The notes below the pieces were generated by a model, which saw only the letters and a list, made by a program, of their open reading frames with translations, made no database searches and was not told where the DNA came from. Of a stretch of DNA of 50,062 nucleotides, positions 1 to 8,442 are shown piece after piece. This DNA comes from Burkholderiales bacterium (lineage in GTDB: Bacteria > Pseudomonadota > Gammaproteobacteria > Burkholderiales > Burkholderiaceae_F). The stretch lies in assembly GCA_020248785.1 (NCBI GenBank), contig JADCGX010000092.1, positions 1 to 50,062 on the forward strand, in the 5' to 3' direction. The stretch's first letter is position 1. Each line of letters starts with the position of its first letter. The translations under genes were made by a program, and so were the position numbers.

Positions 1-2
1 CT

Positions 3-176
3 GCGGCACACAAGCTGGCCAGAATGGTGTACTTCATGCTGACCCGCGGCGAGGCCTCCGTTGACCAGGGCAAGCAGCGCTACGAGGAGCAGCAGCGCCA
101 ACGCAGCATCGCCGCACTCAAACGCCGCGCCGCTGCGCTGGGATTCCAGATCAACCCCGTGGGAACGGCCGCATGA
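3..176 (+). pseudogene. C-terminal end of an insertion-sequence transposase (partial at window edge)
   Basis: The reading frame is open from the window edge to a TGA at 174-176. It encodes about 57 residues of a basic, helical tail with the pattern AHKLARMVYFMLTRGE followed by a YEEQQRQR stretch and KRRAAALGFQ. I associate this tail with C-termini of IS110-like transposases; that family assignment is from memory and tentative. The start lies outside the window, so I cannot say whether the gene is intact. It lies directly upstream of a MutS-type gene that begins abruptly at its ATPase domain, which suggests this element interrupted that gene. Confidence 0.5.
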
Positions 177-220
177 AATCAGCCGTCCTCAGGTTTGTTT
201 CTTAAGAGAGACCAACAGAT

Positions 221-853
221 GTGGTCAATCCCCTGCTGCCTTCAGCGATGCCATTGACATTGCACCTGGACCGGTCAGGTGCCTTCATCACTGGCCAAAA
301 CGGTGTCGGCAAAAGCACCTTGCTGCGTGCAATTGGCCTGAACCTCATGTCGGCGCGTGCCTTCGGCTTCTGCTATGCCAAGGCCGCCTCAACGCCGCGG
401 GCAGCCATCTATACGAGCATGCTGATCGAGGACAATCTGGAGGCCGGCAAGAGCCATTACATGGCGGAACTGAGCCGCGCCGAACGACTCGCTCGCGTTG
501 CGGGCTCAGCTGATGCGGTCTTTTTGATTGATGAGCCGTTTCGAGGCACAAACCACGACGAGTCGACAGCCGCTTCGGCGGGATGGCTGGCGTTCCTGGC
601 GACGCGCGGAATGGTCATCGTGTCATCTCATAACCTCTTGCTTGGGCGGCTTCTAAAGAAGCACCTGACGCCGATTAGGCTCATCAGCTCCGACGTCGGC
701 GCGCTCCGCTTGGAGCAAGGGCTTCTAACTGCTCCTAATGGCATAGCAATAATGGAGCGTTACGATTTCCATACGGACATCAGGCGATCGGCCGAAGCGG
801 TCATGAGATGGCTGTCAGCTGGAAGCCCACCGTCTCAGATGCCTAGCATTTAG
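221..853 (+). CDS. MutS-family ATPase domain protein, probably 5'-truncated
   Basis: The product is 210 aa with a GTG start. Visible motifs are a Walker A loop (GQNGVGKST, about residues 25-33), a MutS-like YMAELSRAERL segment (about 80-90), a Walker B with following loop (AVFLIDEPFRGTN, about 100-112) and VSSHN (about 134-138). These match the C-terminal ATPase of MutS and MutS-like proteins, which dimerise and couple ATP to DNA mismatch or branch recognition. Normal family members carry several hundred more residues N-terminal to this domain. Here a stop codon (203-205) and the transposase tail precede it, so only the ATPase part remains. It is probably a remnant of a larger gene; function as a stand-alone ATPase is unlikely but possible. 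Confidence 0.7.
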   Translation: MVNPLLPSAMPLTLHLDRSGAFITGQNGVGKSTLLRAIGLNLMSARAFGFCYAKAASTPRAAIYTSMLIEDNLEAGKSHYMAELSRAERLARVAGSADAVFLIDEPFRGTNHDESTAASAGWLAFLATRGMVIVSSHNLLLGRLLKKHLTPIRLISSDVGALRLEQGLLTAPNGIAIMERYDFHTDIRRSAEAVMRWLSAGSPPSQMPSI

Positions 854-1030
854 GGCGGTACGTTGACTCCTCGTGGGCAGGCTGACGGAGCCGCCACCGG
901 TCCGTAAGAAGTCAAAGGCGAGCTCGCCTCGAGCGTCTGTTCACGGACGATCTGATGACCGCTCAAAGCGGCCACGAGCGGTCATCGGGGCAGATCAGCA
1001 ACATGGTCAGTCGACTCAAGGGCGCCATGT

Positions 1031-1197
1031 TGTTGGCGCCGGCACCAAAATGAGCCACCGCGCCGACCCTCAAGTGAGCCACCTCATCAGATCGCAAGTC
1101 CAGGAACCATACAGATCTCGAGACATCCTGGCCGGCTCACGTGGACGCCGGCACGCCGCCACAGAGTGGCTCAATCAGGCGTCGGCGCCAACAACCG
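1031..1197. repeat. Left copy of a 167-bp inverted repeat bounding the 1.0-7.0 kb cargo block
   Basis: This segment aligns without gaps to the reverse complement of 6801-6967, with about 144 of 167 positions identical by hand count. Its own two ends form an imperfect terminal inverted repeat: TGTTGGCGCCGGCA at 1031 and its counterpart TGTTGGCGCCGACG read from 1194 leftwards. TGAGCCAC-type boxes sit inside both ends (1051-1058, 1074-1081, and reversed at 1166-1173). This looks like a MITE or the deleted end block of an IS21-like element. An open frame across it (873-1223) has no protein features. Confidence 0.75.
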
Positions 1198-1231
1198 TAA
1201 TGCGCAACGGACAAACGGAATGAGTTGATCG

Positions 1232-1540
1232 ATGTACGTAATCGACCTGACCCACTACCTGAACTCCAAGGGTGCGATCGCGGCCGATCGGGGCCCGGCC
1301 CGAAAGATGGCGGACTACCTGACCGCCGTGGTCGCCCACGCCTCCGACTTCGATCGATCCGACGACGCGCCGGGCCCGGCCTGCTTCAAGTGCCGCAAGC
1401 GCGACCAACGCATCGTCGAGACCGGCATCACCGAGGATGATGTCGTTGTCTGGCGCTGCCTTGCCTGCGGCACCGAGGGGCGTATCTCGAACTGGCAGGG
1501 CACGTTCTGGGACCTGAGCCACGGCTCGCCGTCGAGCTAA
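1232..1540 (+). CDS. Small zinc-ribbon hypothetical protein
   Basis: The product is 102 aa. Two CxxC knuckles, CFKC (about residue 51) and CLAC (about residue 76), are 25 residues apart and fit a C4 zinc ribbon. The N-terminal 45 residues are a predicted helical segment with no motif I know. The C-terminus (GRISNWQGTFWDLS) is rich in aromatics. I do not recognise a function; zinc ribbons of this size bind nucleic acids or proteins. It is the first gene inside the inverted-repeat-bounded block, and the next gene starts 23 bases after its stop, so the two are probably cotranscribed. Confidence 0.7.
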   Translation: MYVIDLTHYLNSKGAIAADRGPARKMADYLTAVVAHASDFDRSDDAPGPACFKCRKRDQRIVETGITEDDVVVWRCLACGTEGRISNWQGTFWDLSHGSPSS

Positions 1541-1563
1541 ACCGCAATCCCCTGCCCCGTCCA

Positions 1564-2985
1564 ATGGCGAAACCACCCACTGAAGACCTGGAAGCCTTCC
1601 TCCGCCGTCAGGACGCGGGGGACCTGGTCGCCGTGCTGCTCGAACTCGCCAAGGACCACGAGGCCGTTCAGGCACGCCTAGCGCGCATGCAGCTGGCCGA
1701 TCGGCCGGACAAGCTCGCCGCCGGCTTCAAGAAGACGCTGTCCGGCTGGCGGCGCTCGACCAAGTTCTACGGCTACCGCGAGGCGGGCGAGTTCGGTCGC
1801 CAGCTCGACGGCTGGCTGGACCAGGTGGCGCGCGAGCTGCTGCCCAAGGATCCCCCAGCCGCCGTCTCGCTCTTCGAGGCCTTCATCGAGGCGGATGCGG
1901 CGTGGTTCGATCGCGACGACGACTCCGACGGCGTGATCGGCGATGCCGTTCGTGCGGCTTGCCGTCACTGGCTGCAGGCCGCCGCGCGCTGCGAGACCCC
2001 GCGCGACGTGTGGCCCGATCGCCTGCTGAAGCTCTACCAGGCCGATCAATACGGCGCGCGCGACGAGTTGCTGCGGCGTGCCGACTTGCTGCTCGACGCG
2101 CCGGCTCAGCGCGGGCTCGTCGCCCGGCTCGAATCGCAGCTGGCGCAGGCACTCGACGCGTCCCCGCGTGGGGAGAGTCCGCCGATCGATGTCTTCCGGA
2201 TCTCGGGTGCGCTGTCGTTGCTGGCCGAGTCGTTGCGCGACCCCGACATCATGGTGCGCGCTTCGCTGCGCTACGGCCCGAACCCCAACCCCGTGCAGCG
2301 GCAGGCCTTCGTGCGGGCCTACCTCGATGCCGACCGGCCAGCCGATGCCCTGGTTTGGCTGCAGGACGCCTGGGGCCACCTCGACGACAGCCGACAGGAC
2401 CTTCTGGCTGATGCCTTGGAGCGGCTCGGCCGCTTCGAGGATAGCTCGCCGATCCGGCAACGGATGTTCGAGCGCACGCTCTCGGACTTCTGTTTCAATC
2501 GCTGGCTGGAGCACCTGCCCGAGGCTGCACGTCCCGACGCCGTCGCCCATGCCCGGCAACTCGCGTTCCGCCACGACAACCTGACGGCCGCAGCCACGCT
2601 GCTGCTGCAACTCGGCGACGCGGCTGCGGCCGAGGACAGGCTGGTGGCGGAATCCGGGCGCATTGACGGCAACCAATACGGAAGCCTCGTTCCCCTCGCC
2701 AAGGCCCTGCGCGCCCACGAGTGCCCGCGCGGCGAAACCGTCGTCTACCGGGCGCTGCTCAAGGGCATCCTTGAACGCGCGTACGCGCGCGCCTACGGTC
2801 ACGCGGCGCGCTACTGGGCCCGACTTGCAGAGATCGCGGGCAGCGGTGTCGGCCTGTTGCCCCTGCCGTCGCACGAGGACTTCGAGGCCGAGATCCGTGC
2901 CCGCCACGGACGCAAGTCGGCGTTCTGGGCGTATGTGAACGGAACGCGCCGCGACCGGCACGACGACGACGACCTGACCTTGTAG
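1564..2985 (+). CDS. DUF6880-like hypothetical protein
   Basis: The product is 473 aa and entirely helical in appearance, with no signal peptide or membrane segment. The N-terminal 80 residues (FLRRQDAGDLVAVLLELAKDHEAV, then KKTLSGWRRSTKFYGYREAGEFGRQLDGWLDQV) and the later helix pairs resemble TPR/HEAT-like repeats. I associate this arrangement with DUF6880; that assignment is from memory. The molecular function is unknown. It lies 23 bases behind the zinc-ribbon gene in a probable two-gene operon. Its GC-rich third positions match the rest of the window, so composition does not mark it as recently acquired. Confidence 0.7.
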   Translation: MAKPPTEDLEAFLRRQDAGDLVAVLLELAKDHEAVQARLARMQLADRPDKLAAGFKKTLSGWRRSTKFYGYREAGEFGRQLDGWLDQVARELLPKDPPAAVSLFEAFIEADAAWFDRDDDSDGVIGDAVRAACRHWLQAAARCETPRDVWPDRLLKLYQADQYGARDELLRRADLLLDAPAQRGLVARLESQLAQALDASPRGESPPIDVFRISGALSLLAESLRDPDIMVRASLRYGPNPNPVQRQAFVRAYLDADRPADALVWLQDAWGHLDDSRQDLLADALERLGRFEDSSPIRQRMFERTLSDFCFNRWLEHLPEAARPDAVAHARQLAFRHDNLTAAATLLLQLGDAAAAEDRLVAESGRIDGNQYGSLVPLAKALRAHECPRGETVVYRALLKGILERAYARAYGHAARYWARLAEIAGSGVGLLPLPSHEDFEAEIRARHGRKSAFWAYVNGTRRDRHDDDDLTL

Positions 2986-3293
2986 CCCCTGTCGACTGGC
3001 CGCGCTTATCCACGGCCGAGCGATCGGCGCCTCTCACGCAAGACCCGCGCGGCGAGGCGCAGGCCACGGCGAATGGTTGGATACAGCCGCAATTGCCGAA
3101 ATTCGACCTGCCCAGCCCTTCATTGTCGACATTGCGCCCCTCGCGTATTGCGAACCGATTGCTGCCTGACATCGCGTGTCTGTCTCTGTCAGTTGCTGGC
3201 CGCCTTTTCAACACGGCCCCGCAAAACTCTCACAAAGCGTCGTAGCGGATGCGGTCGTTGCCATTGCACGAACAGATTCGGTCTTGCGCCTAC
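2986..3293. other. Intergenic spacer, no feature recognised
   Basis: This 308-bp stretch separates the convergent stops of the DUF6880-like gene and the 1116-aa gene. Open frames cross it (for example 3073-3468 and 3176-3697) but have no recognisable motifs and run antisense into the large gene. I see no convincing hairpin followed by a T-run. Confidence 0.5.
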
Positions 3294-6200
3294 TCATGGT
3301 CCAGGCAGCGGCAGAGCTCTCCCCAGCAATCCTCGCAGCGCCGCTCCCTGCGCCGCCGTCATCCCGAGTGCGCTTGTGGCAAACGGCTGCGGCGCACCGG
3401 CAATTCCCAGCCACCACGGTAAGTCCGGTGCACCCGACCCATCGACCAGCTGGAGAATCTGCGTATAGACCGCCGGCAGGAGATACGCCGCCTTGCGGTG
3501 AGCCAGCACCTCGACGTAAATCGCGTTGTCTCGCAGCGGCGGCAACGATGGAATTGGCACCAGTGCCTGCTGCGCCGAAAGAAGCGGCGGATTCCATGTT
3601 GGCACCGAGGCAACGGGCGGCAAAATGCTGCGCGAATGCGGCCCCACCAGCATCCGTGCAGCGAGTGCCGCCACGTTTTCGAGGTCCGACGGCCTGACTC
3701 CGCTCATCACCCGTGGGTTGATCCGGTCGACGAACTCCCAAGTCGCGGGTTCCAGGGTGAGCGGCGACGGCGTCTGCTCGAGAACGACCGCGAACACGAA
3801 CGGCCAGCCCAGGTCCAAACGCCCGTGAGTCGAGAAATTGAAGGCGAGTTCCGTAGTGCCGCTCGGCGGGCGACCCGCCTCCACCGGCCGGGCAGACGCC
3901 TCGAAGCACACGCGCACGTCGTCGAAGAACACTACGAGCGTCGGTGCGCGGCGGGCTGCCTCCTCGACCAGCGCCGCCTCGCTATTTGTCAGCGCCGTGA
4001 TCCGACCTGACGCGGCTAGTATCTTCGCATCCAGCGGTGCCCCGATGCCCCATCGACTCAGCGTCGCGGCGAGCGTGCCGGCGGCGAACTCCCGATCCGT
4101 TCTTGTGAGCCCCGCGGCGTCTCGCTCCGACAGGCGTGCCCATGCCAGGCTGTCCATCGCCAGCTCCGCCCTCGGTGGGGTGGCCGCCCAGAGGTGCACG
4201 CGCTGTGGCCGGTGATGCGTTGGTGTGCTGCGCCAGAACGCCGAGACCAGGTGGGGGTCGGTCACCGTAACTTCGTATCGCCCTTGGAGCCACTGGCTGA
4301 ACAGGTACTGGTTGAGCGCGTTCTGCGACAGCGCCAAGCCCGCGAAGGTGCCCACCGTCAGCGCCGGACCGGGTCCGGGCGCCGGCACGGCTGGCTGTGG
4401 GTTGAGATCGCCACGCATCTGCACATGCAGCCGCGCGAGTTGGTCCGTCAGAACGGCCGCTCGCGGCACCTGCGTCGCATAAGGGGTGACAGCGATGCCC
4501 TGGGGTGGCGCCAACTCCGCCTGCAGCTCCAGCAGAGTGTTGGGTTGCGAAGTGGCCAGGCCGTCCACCGCGCGTAACTCGTTCTGCCTTCCTGCAATCG
4601 GGAAGTGCAGTCCCTCCTGCCGCATCTGTGCCTCGACCGCCTTCGCCACCTGGTCCGCCAGCAAGGCGCCCCAGCCGTCGACCGCATTGCCAATCGCTGC
4701 GACAAAGGCATCGACGAAGGCAGCGATCGGATTCGTGCTCACCGCCGTGGTGGACACTACCGTGGTGCCGGTGCGTGAGGCCACGGTGACGAAGGGCTCA
4801 ACGCGTTCGCTGTTCGGATCGAAGCGGAAGCTCACGTCCAATGTCACGTTCACCCCTGTGGTCAACGCACGCACCATGGTCAAGTGCGTGAGGACGAAGG
4901 CCGCCAACGTCGCCAGCACTGCGACCAATGGACAGAAAAGCGGGAACAGCAGGCACATTGCGATCGTTCCCAGGCCAAGGAGTAGCCCGCCGAACACTGT
5001 CGGCAGCCGCAGCAGCGTTGCGGTAAGCGCGACATCAGGCAGGTTCAACCCCACGATGACGTTGCCGTTGCTACCGATGTTCGCGCTGGTGACCAGCACG
5101 CCGCCGGGCAGTGTTGTGAAGTCCGCCGTGCCAGTCAGCGCAGCGACCGTCACCGTAAACAGCGGCGGCGTGGTGAGGCCAGCGATGACCGTTGATCCAA
5201 CCTGAACGGGCGCAAGGAGCGGCGGCGGAAGCGCGACTGTCAGCGTGCCGATCTCAGCCGTTTCGAACCCCTCCACGACCATGACGCGTTCGTCGAGCGT
5301 CAGCCCGTCGATCCGACCCTCGTTGCGCAACAGCTCGGCGTCCGCCGGTGCGCCCACGCCCCATCTGGCGAGCGTCGCGGCAAGTGTGCCCGCCGCGAAC
5401 TCGCGCTCCGTCCGCGTGAGCCCGGCACCATCCCGCTCTGAGAGTCGCCCCCATGCCAGTCGGTCGATCAGCCCGTCGCCACCGCTCATGACGCCACTGT
5501 TGACGACGCGAGGGTTGCGCAGCAGGGTGAATAGGCCGGCCCCGGGTGCCGCGGGTGCGGCGCCGACCGTGGCGGCCATGTTCGCCATCCATGGGATGCT
5601 CCATGACCCGCCGCCAACAACCGTGTTGCCCACCAGCGGCACCATCATGTTGGCCGTCGTCCCCATGACCGTAAACAGATCCTGGTGCAGCGTGGCGCTC
5701 ATCGTGCCCAGCCGGGTGCTGCCCAGGCAGTCTGGCGTCAGCACATCACGGATGCGGTTGCGCATAGCCGTACCGTCAAGGCCTTGTCGCCTCGGTTCAT
5801 CCGCCTCTGGCGCGAACGGTGCCACCGTTACAGTTGGTACCCCCGGTGCATCCTTCTGTGTCGGCCCCACAGGCGCACGGGGTGGCTTGCGAAGGCGCTC
5901 CTCCAGCGGCTTGTAGCCCGCCGGCGGCGCGAAGTCCGACGCCAGTCGGGACACCTTCTTGGGTTGCACGAGCGACCAGCCCCCCACCAGTCGACCCTCT
6001 ACGTCGTGCATGCGCGCGGCGACCGGCAGGCCAAGCGCGTCCAATTCATCCCATGGCAGTCCTGAGTCGCGGTGGCAGCCCGGCCCGCAGTACAGCGCAC
6101 GAAGCAGGCCACGTCCGAACGGCGCCATCTCGACATCCGGGCTGAAGTCGAGTTCGATCATCAACCGCCTCACCGCATCGTCATCAACGTCGATCCGTAC

Positions 6201-6644
6201 CGTCGTTCCATCCAGTCCAGTCGAACTGGCGTTGCGCCGCTTGCCCGCACTTTGCTCCGCCTGAGCATTCGATGACATCCTTTCGATCGTCAGTCCCCGC
6301 GACGGCCGCACCTTGGTGCGCGGGCGCAGTTCGAGCGGTAGCTGCGCGTACGACTTCGTCGCACGATCCCAGAACACGCTCCCCACTGGCTCCATGTGAA
6401 CGAGGGTCACGCCCGCGGCATCGAAGTCCAGGCGCTGTTGCAACTCCCCCAGCAGCAGATGCACGCGCTGCGCACCGTCGCCGGGCATCATCCGGGCCGT
6501 GGCCGCCGCCATCCAGCCCTCAACAGGTGGCGGTCCCGGCCATCGCACCTCGAGCGTTGCCTCGATCACCGTGAGACGGCCTTTGCCCGCGGGTTTCGAC
6601 TTGTCCTCGACCGAGCGATCGGCCTTACGCGAAGCAGTGCTCAT
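3294..6644 (-). CDS. Large unrecognised protein (1116 aa) with a duplicated domain and a central hydrophobic region
   Basis: I recognise no family. An AGGAGG ribosome site 6-11 bases upstream supports the ATG at 6644. Residues about 392-451 and 830-889 are paralogous: both contain LAWxRLSERDxAGLTRT, EREFAAGTLAATL or DREFAAGTLAATL, and RWGxGAP, which points to domain duplication. Residues about 541-588 are strongly hydrophobic (two candidate membrane helices with several Cys). A Cys/His cluster, CGPGCH, lies near 187-192. The N-terminal 30 residues are basic and polar, with no signal peptide. Long Pro/Ala linkers separate the parts. It is antisense to the zinc-ribbon/DUF6880 pair and lies within the same inverted-repeat-bounded block. 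It could be a structural or secreted protein, or part of a conflict system; the sequence does not decide. Confidence 0.65.
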   Translation of the reverse strand: MSTASRKADRSVEDKSKPAGKGRLTVIEATLEVRWPGPPPVEGWMAAATARMMPGDGAQRVHLLLGELQQRLDFDAAGVTLVHMEPVGSVFWDRATKSYAQLPLELRPRTKVRPSRGLTIERMSSNAQAEQSAGKRRNASSTGLDGTTVRIDVDDDAVRRLMIELDFSPDVEMAPFGRGLLRALYCGPGCHRDSGLPWDELDALGLPVAARMHDVEGRLVGGWSLVQPKKVSRLASDFAPPAGYKPLEERLRKPPRAPVGPTQKDAPGVPTVTVAPFAPEADEPRRQGLDGTAMRNRIRDVLTPDCLGSTRLGTMSATLHQDLFTVMGTTANMMVPLVGNTVVGGGSWSIPWMANMAATVGAAPAAPGAGLFTLLRNPRVVNSGVMSGGDGLIDRLAWGRLSERDGAGLTRTEREFAAGTLAATLARWGVGAPADAELLRNEGRIDGLTLDERVMVVEGFETAEIGTLTVALPPPLLAPVQVGSTVIAGLTTPPLFTVTVAALTGTADFTTLPGGVLVTSANIGSNGNVIVGLNLPDVALTATLLRLPTVFGGLLLGLGTIAMCLLFPLFCPLVAVLATLAAFVLTHLTMVRALTTGVNVTLDVSFRFDPNSERVEPFVTVASRTGTTVVSTTAVSTNPIAAFVDAFVAAIGNAVDGWGALLADQVAKAVEAQMRQEGLHFPIAGRQNELRAVDGLATSQPNTLLELQAELAPPQGIAVTPYATQVPRAAVLTDQLARLHVQMRGDLNPQPAVPAPGPGPALTVGTFAGLALSQNALNQYLFSQWLQGRYEVTVTDPHLVSAFWRSTPTHHRPQRVHLWAATPPRAELAMDSLAWARLSERDAAGLTRTDREFAAGTLAATLSRWGIGAPLDAKILAASGRITALTNSEAALVEEAARRAPTLVVFFDDVRVCFEASARPVEAGRPPSGTTELAFNFSTHGRLDLGWPFVFAVVLEQTPSPLTLEPATWEFVDRINPRVMSGVRPSDLENVAALAARMLVGPHSRSILPPVASVPTWNPPLLSAQQALVPIPSLPPLRDNAIYVEVLAHRKAAYLLPAVYTQILQLVDGSGAPDLPWWLGIAGAPQPFATSALGMTAAQGAALRGLLGRALPLPGP

Positions 6645-6800
6645 CTGCTAATCCTCCTGGCGCCGCTTCGGATTGCTTGCGGTGCGTGCACTCTACGAGG
6701 CGCGCTCGGTGCGCCAGCGTGAATGTGCCCTGCACTCCGACGACGGTTCACCCCTTGCGCTTAACTCGCCACCGTGTCTCTGCGTGCGCGAAGGAGCCCA

Positions 6801-6967
6801 CGTTTGTTGTCGCCGACGCCGGATTGAGCCACTCTGTGGCGGTGTGCCGGCGTCCAAGTGAGCCGGCTAGGGCGTCTCGAAGTCTGCATGGCTCCTGGGC
6901 TTGCGATCTGATGACGTGGCTCAATCGATCCTCGGCGCGGTGGCTTATTCCAGTGCCGGCGCCAACA
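6801..6967. repeat. Right copy of the 167-bp inverted repeat
   Basis: This is the reverse complement of 1031-1197 at about 86% identity, ungapped. Its outer end reads TGTTGGCGCCGGCACTGG from 6967 leftwards; its inner end is GTTGTCGCCGACGCCGG at 6806-6822. Reversed or direct GAGCCAC boxes recur at 6826-6832 and 6915-6921. The rest of the 6645-7137 spacer holds nothing else I can support. Confidence 0.75.
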
Positions 6968-7137
6968 GCCCTAGCGAGAGTGATGGCTGCAGCACGCGTC
7001 TCGCCGAGTACTTGCACGACCCGTTCAGACCGAGTTCCGGTATCCACACGAGTGGTTGCGTGTTGGGCAGCGGCGCTATGCTCAACGTGAGAGCTTTTTT
7101 CTCGAACTGCATCGTAGCCTCGTCCGCAAGAGCCTCC

Positions 7138-7446
7138 ATGTCGCAATTTTCAATCTCGATCACGCAGCTGCGCGACATGATGCTTGTCGCAGGCTACGAC
7201 GAGGTGGTCGAGCGCTTATGGACGCCGGGCACTGTTGTCGACACCCACACTCATCCGTTCGATGTCAACGCGCTGATGGTCGACGGCGAGATGACGCTTG
7301 CCGTCGAAGGCCGAGCACCGCGCCTGCTGCGCGCTGGCGATACGTTCCAGCTCGCCGCCCATGTGCCGCATGCCGAACGCTACGGGCCGCAGGGCGCCAC
7401 CTACTGGGTCGCGCGGCGCGCTGTCGCGCCCGATTCGGGCGGCTGA
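7138..7446 (+). CDS. Cupin-domain protein
   Basis: The product is 102 aa. The sequence has the two cupin motifs: THTHPFDVNALMVDGEMTL (about residues 37-55, with the metal-ligand pattern HxH) and DTFQLAAHVPHAERYG (about 69-84, carrying the later His). Such single-domain cupins bind a metal in a small beta-barrel; the substrate cannot be told from sequence. ATG 7138 was chosen because homology-like sequence starts soon after (LRDMMLVAGYDEVVERLW). The frame stays open upstream to an earlier ATG, and ATG 7177 is an alternative. No operon partner is close. Confidence 0.7.
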   Translation: MSQFSISITQLRDMMLVAGYDEVVERLWTPGTVVDTHTHPFDVNALMVDGEMTLAVEGRAPRLLRAGDTFQLAAHVPHAERYGPQGATYWVARRAVAPDSGG

Positions 7447-7591
7447 AGCCACGGTGTTGTGTCACGCCGGCGGCATGCGCTGCTGGTAGCCTTGCGTTCG
7501 GCTGAGAGCGTGAGAGTTCTTCTGCGAGCCGGACAACTGGCTTGAGCCTGACGAGAAGTTCGTAGTCGTATCTTCTCAGTCCGCTTCGGAC

Positions 7592-7846
7592 ATGTATCGA
7601 CCGACTCCACCCGACGGCTATCGCCCGCGCGCACGGCGAATTGAATGGCAGTCGGGCATCGATTTCCCGTGCTCGCAGAACTACTGTGAAGAAGCCGGAC
7701 TCGTGAATCCTGGGACGATGTTTTTCGAGGAGTGGGAGAAGGCCGCGCGCGATTGTCCCAATCACCAGCTAAGGATTCGCGGCTGGCCGAATACAGAGAC
7801 CGTCGACCTCGCTCGGAGGCCAACGGAGTACACGCGCATCGAATGA
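7592..7846 (+). CDS. Weakly supported hypothetical protein
   Basis: The product is 84 aa, polar and Trp/Pro/Arg-rich, with two Cys (residues about 27 and 32) and no recognisable domain. There is no clear ribosome site before the ATG. It lies in a 756-bp stretch (7447-8202) otherwise without genes. It may be a real small gene, a decayed fragment or a chance frame. Confidence 0.25.
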   Translation: MYRPTPPDGYRPRARRIEWQSGIDFPCSQNYCEEAGLVNPGTMFFEEWEKAARDCPNHQLRIRGWPNTETVDLARRPTEYTRIE

Positions 7847-8202
7847 AAGTTGTGGCGGCCGAGGGAATTCCCACACCGATACCTGCCCCGGCGCCGGAAC
7901 GGCGGCAAACGGCGGCCGTCGTTGACCGCGCCACTGCCATTTCGCACGGGCAGCCGCTAGCTCCTCTGGATTCGGCATCGTCGATTGATCCGTGAAGGAC
8001 AGCACAAGGGCTGCTATGCGGCAATTCTGACGCCACTAGGTTACGTCTGCCATTGGCCGACAGCCGCCATTGAACAGCGGCGGGCAAACGCCCGCAACCG
8101 CTGCATATCAGCCTTTCGGGATTTCGGTCCGAATGGCTGCAAAGGGTCGAATCCCGCACGCCCGAAGTCCGCTCGCCGTCGAGCGACCGAAGTCTCTAAT
8201 GG
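7847..8202. other. Intergenic stretch with one perfect short hairpin
   Basis: No supportable gene is present. A perfect 6-bp stem (GCGGGC at 8080-8085, GCCCGC at 8090-8095, loop AAAC) sits within repetitive-looking sequence. A GGTCGAATCCCGC string at 8147-8159 looks like a tRNA T-arm but has no partner arms. Confidence 0.4.
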
Positions 8203-8442
8203 CTAGCGCGCGCCCTTGCTGCGTGCTTCCTTGAGCGCCAAGCGCACGAGGTTCCAGGCGCCGGTGGCGGCGAAGATCGGCCACAGGCAGCTGCAGATGG
8301 CGCACCACAGCAGCCGGCTTTCCAGCACGCCGCCTGCGCCCTGCGGTCGAGCCCCGCCCTCACTGAAGAAGTGGCGGTTGGGATAAGTCACGAGTCCGAA
8401 GGCGATCCCCGTGGCAAGAAAGACAACGATCGTCGGGTTCAT
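8203..8442 (-). CDS. Small membrane protein of unknown function
   Basis: The product is 79 aa. It has a hydrophobic N-terminal helix (residues about 3-18, TIVVFLATGIAFGLVTY) and a second one around residues 44-63 with two Cys (LLWCAICSCLWPIFAATGAW), so it probably spans the inner membrane twice. Its start overlaps the stop of the DUF3422 gene by four bases (ATGA arrangement), which indicates translational coupling and a shared operon. No family is recognised. Confidence 0.6.
   Translation of the reverse strand: MNPTIVVFLATGIAFGLVTYPNRHFFSEGGARPQGAGGVLESRLLWCAICSCLWPIFAATGAWNLVRLALKEARSKGAR

Noticed and set aside
873-1223. Open frame of 116 codons across the left inverted repeat
   Set aside because: It reads through the 167-bp repeat, has a basic low-complexity product without motifs, and no ribosome site.
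3073-3697. Forward frames in the 3.0-3.7 kb region
   Set aside because: They run antisense through the better supported 1116-aa gene and lack motifs.
8140-8170. tRNA T-arm-like string GGTCGAATCCCGC
   Set aside because: The stem does not pair symmetrically, and no anticodon, D-arm or acceptor partner is nearby on either strand.
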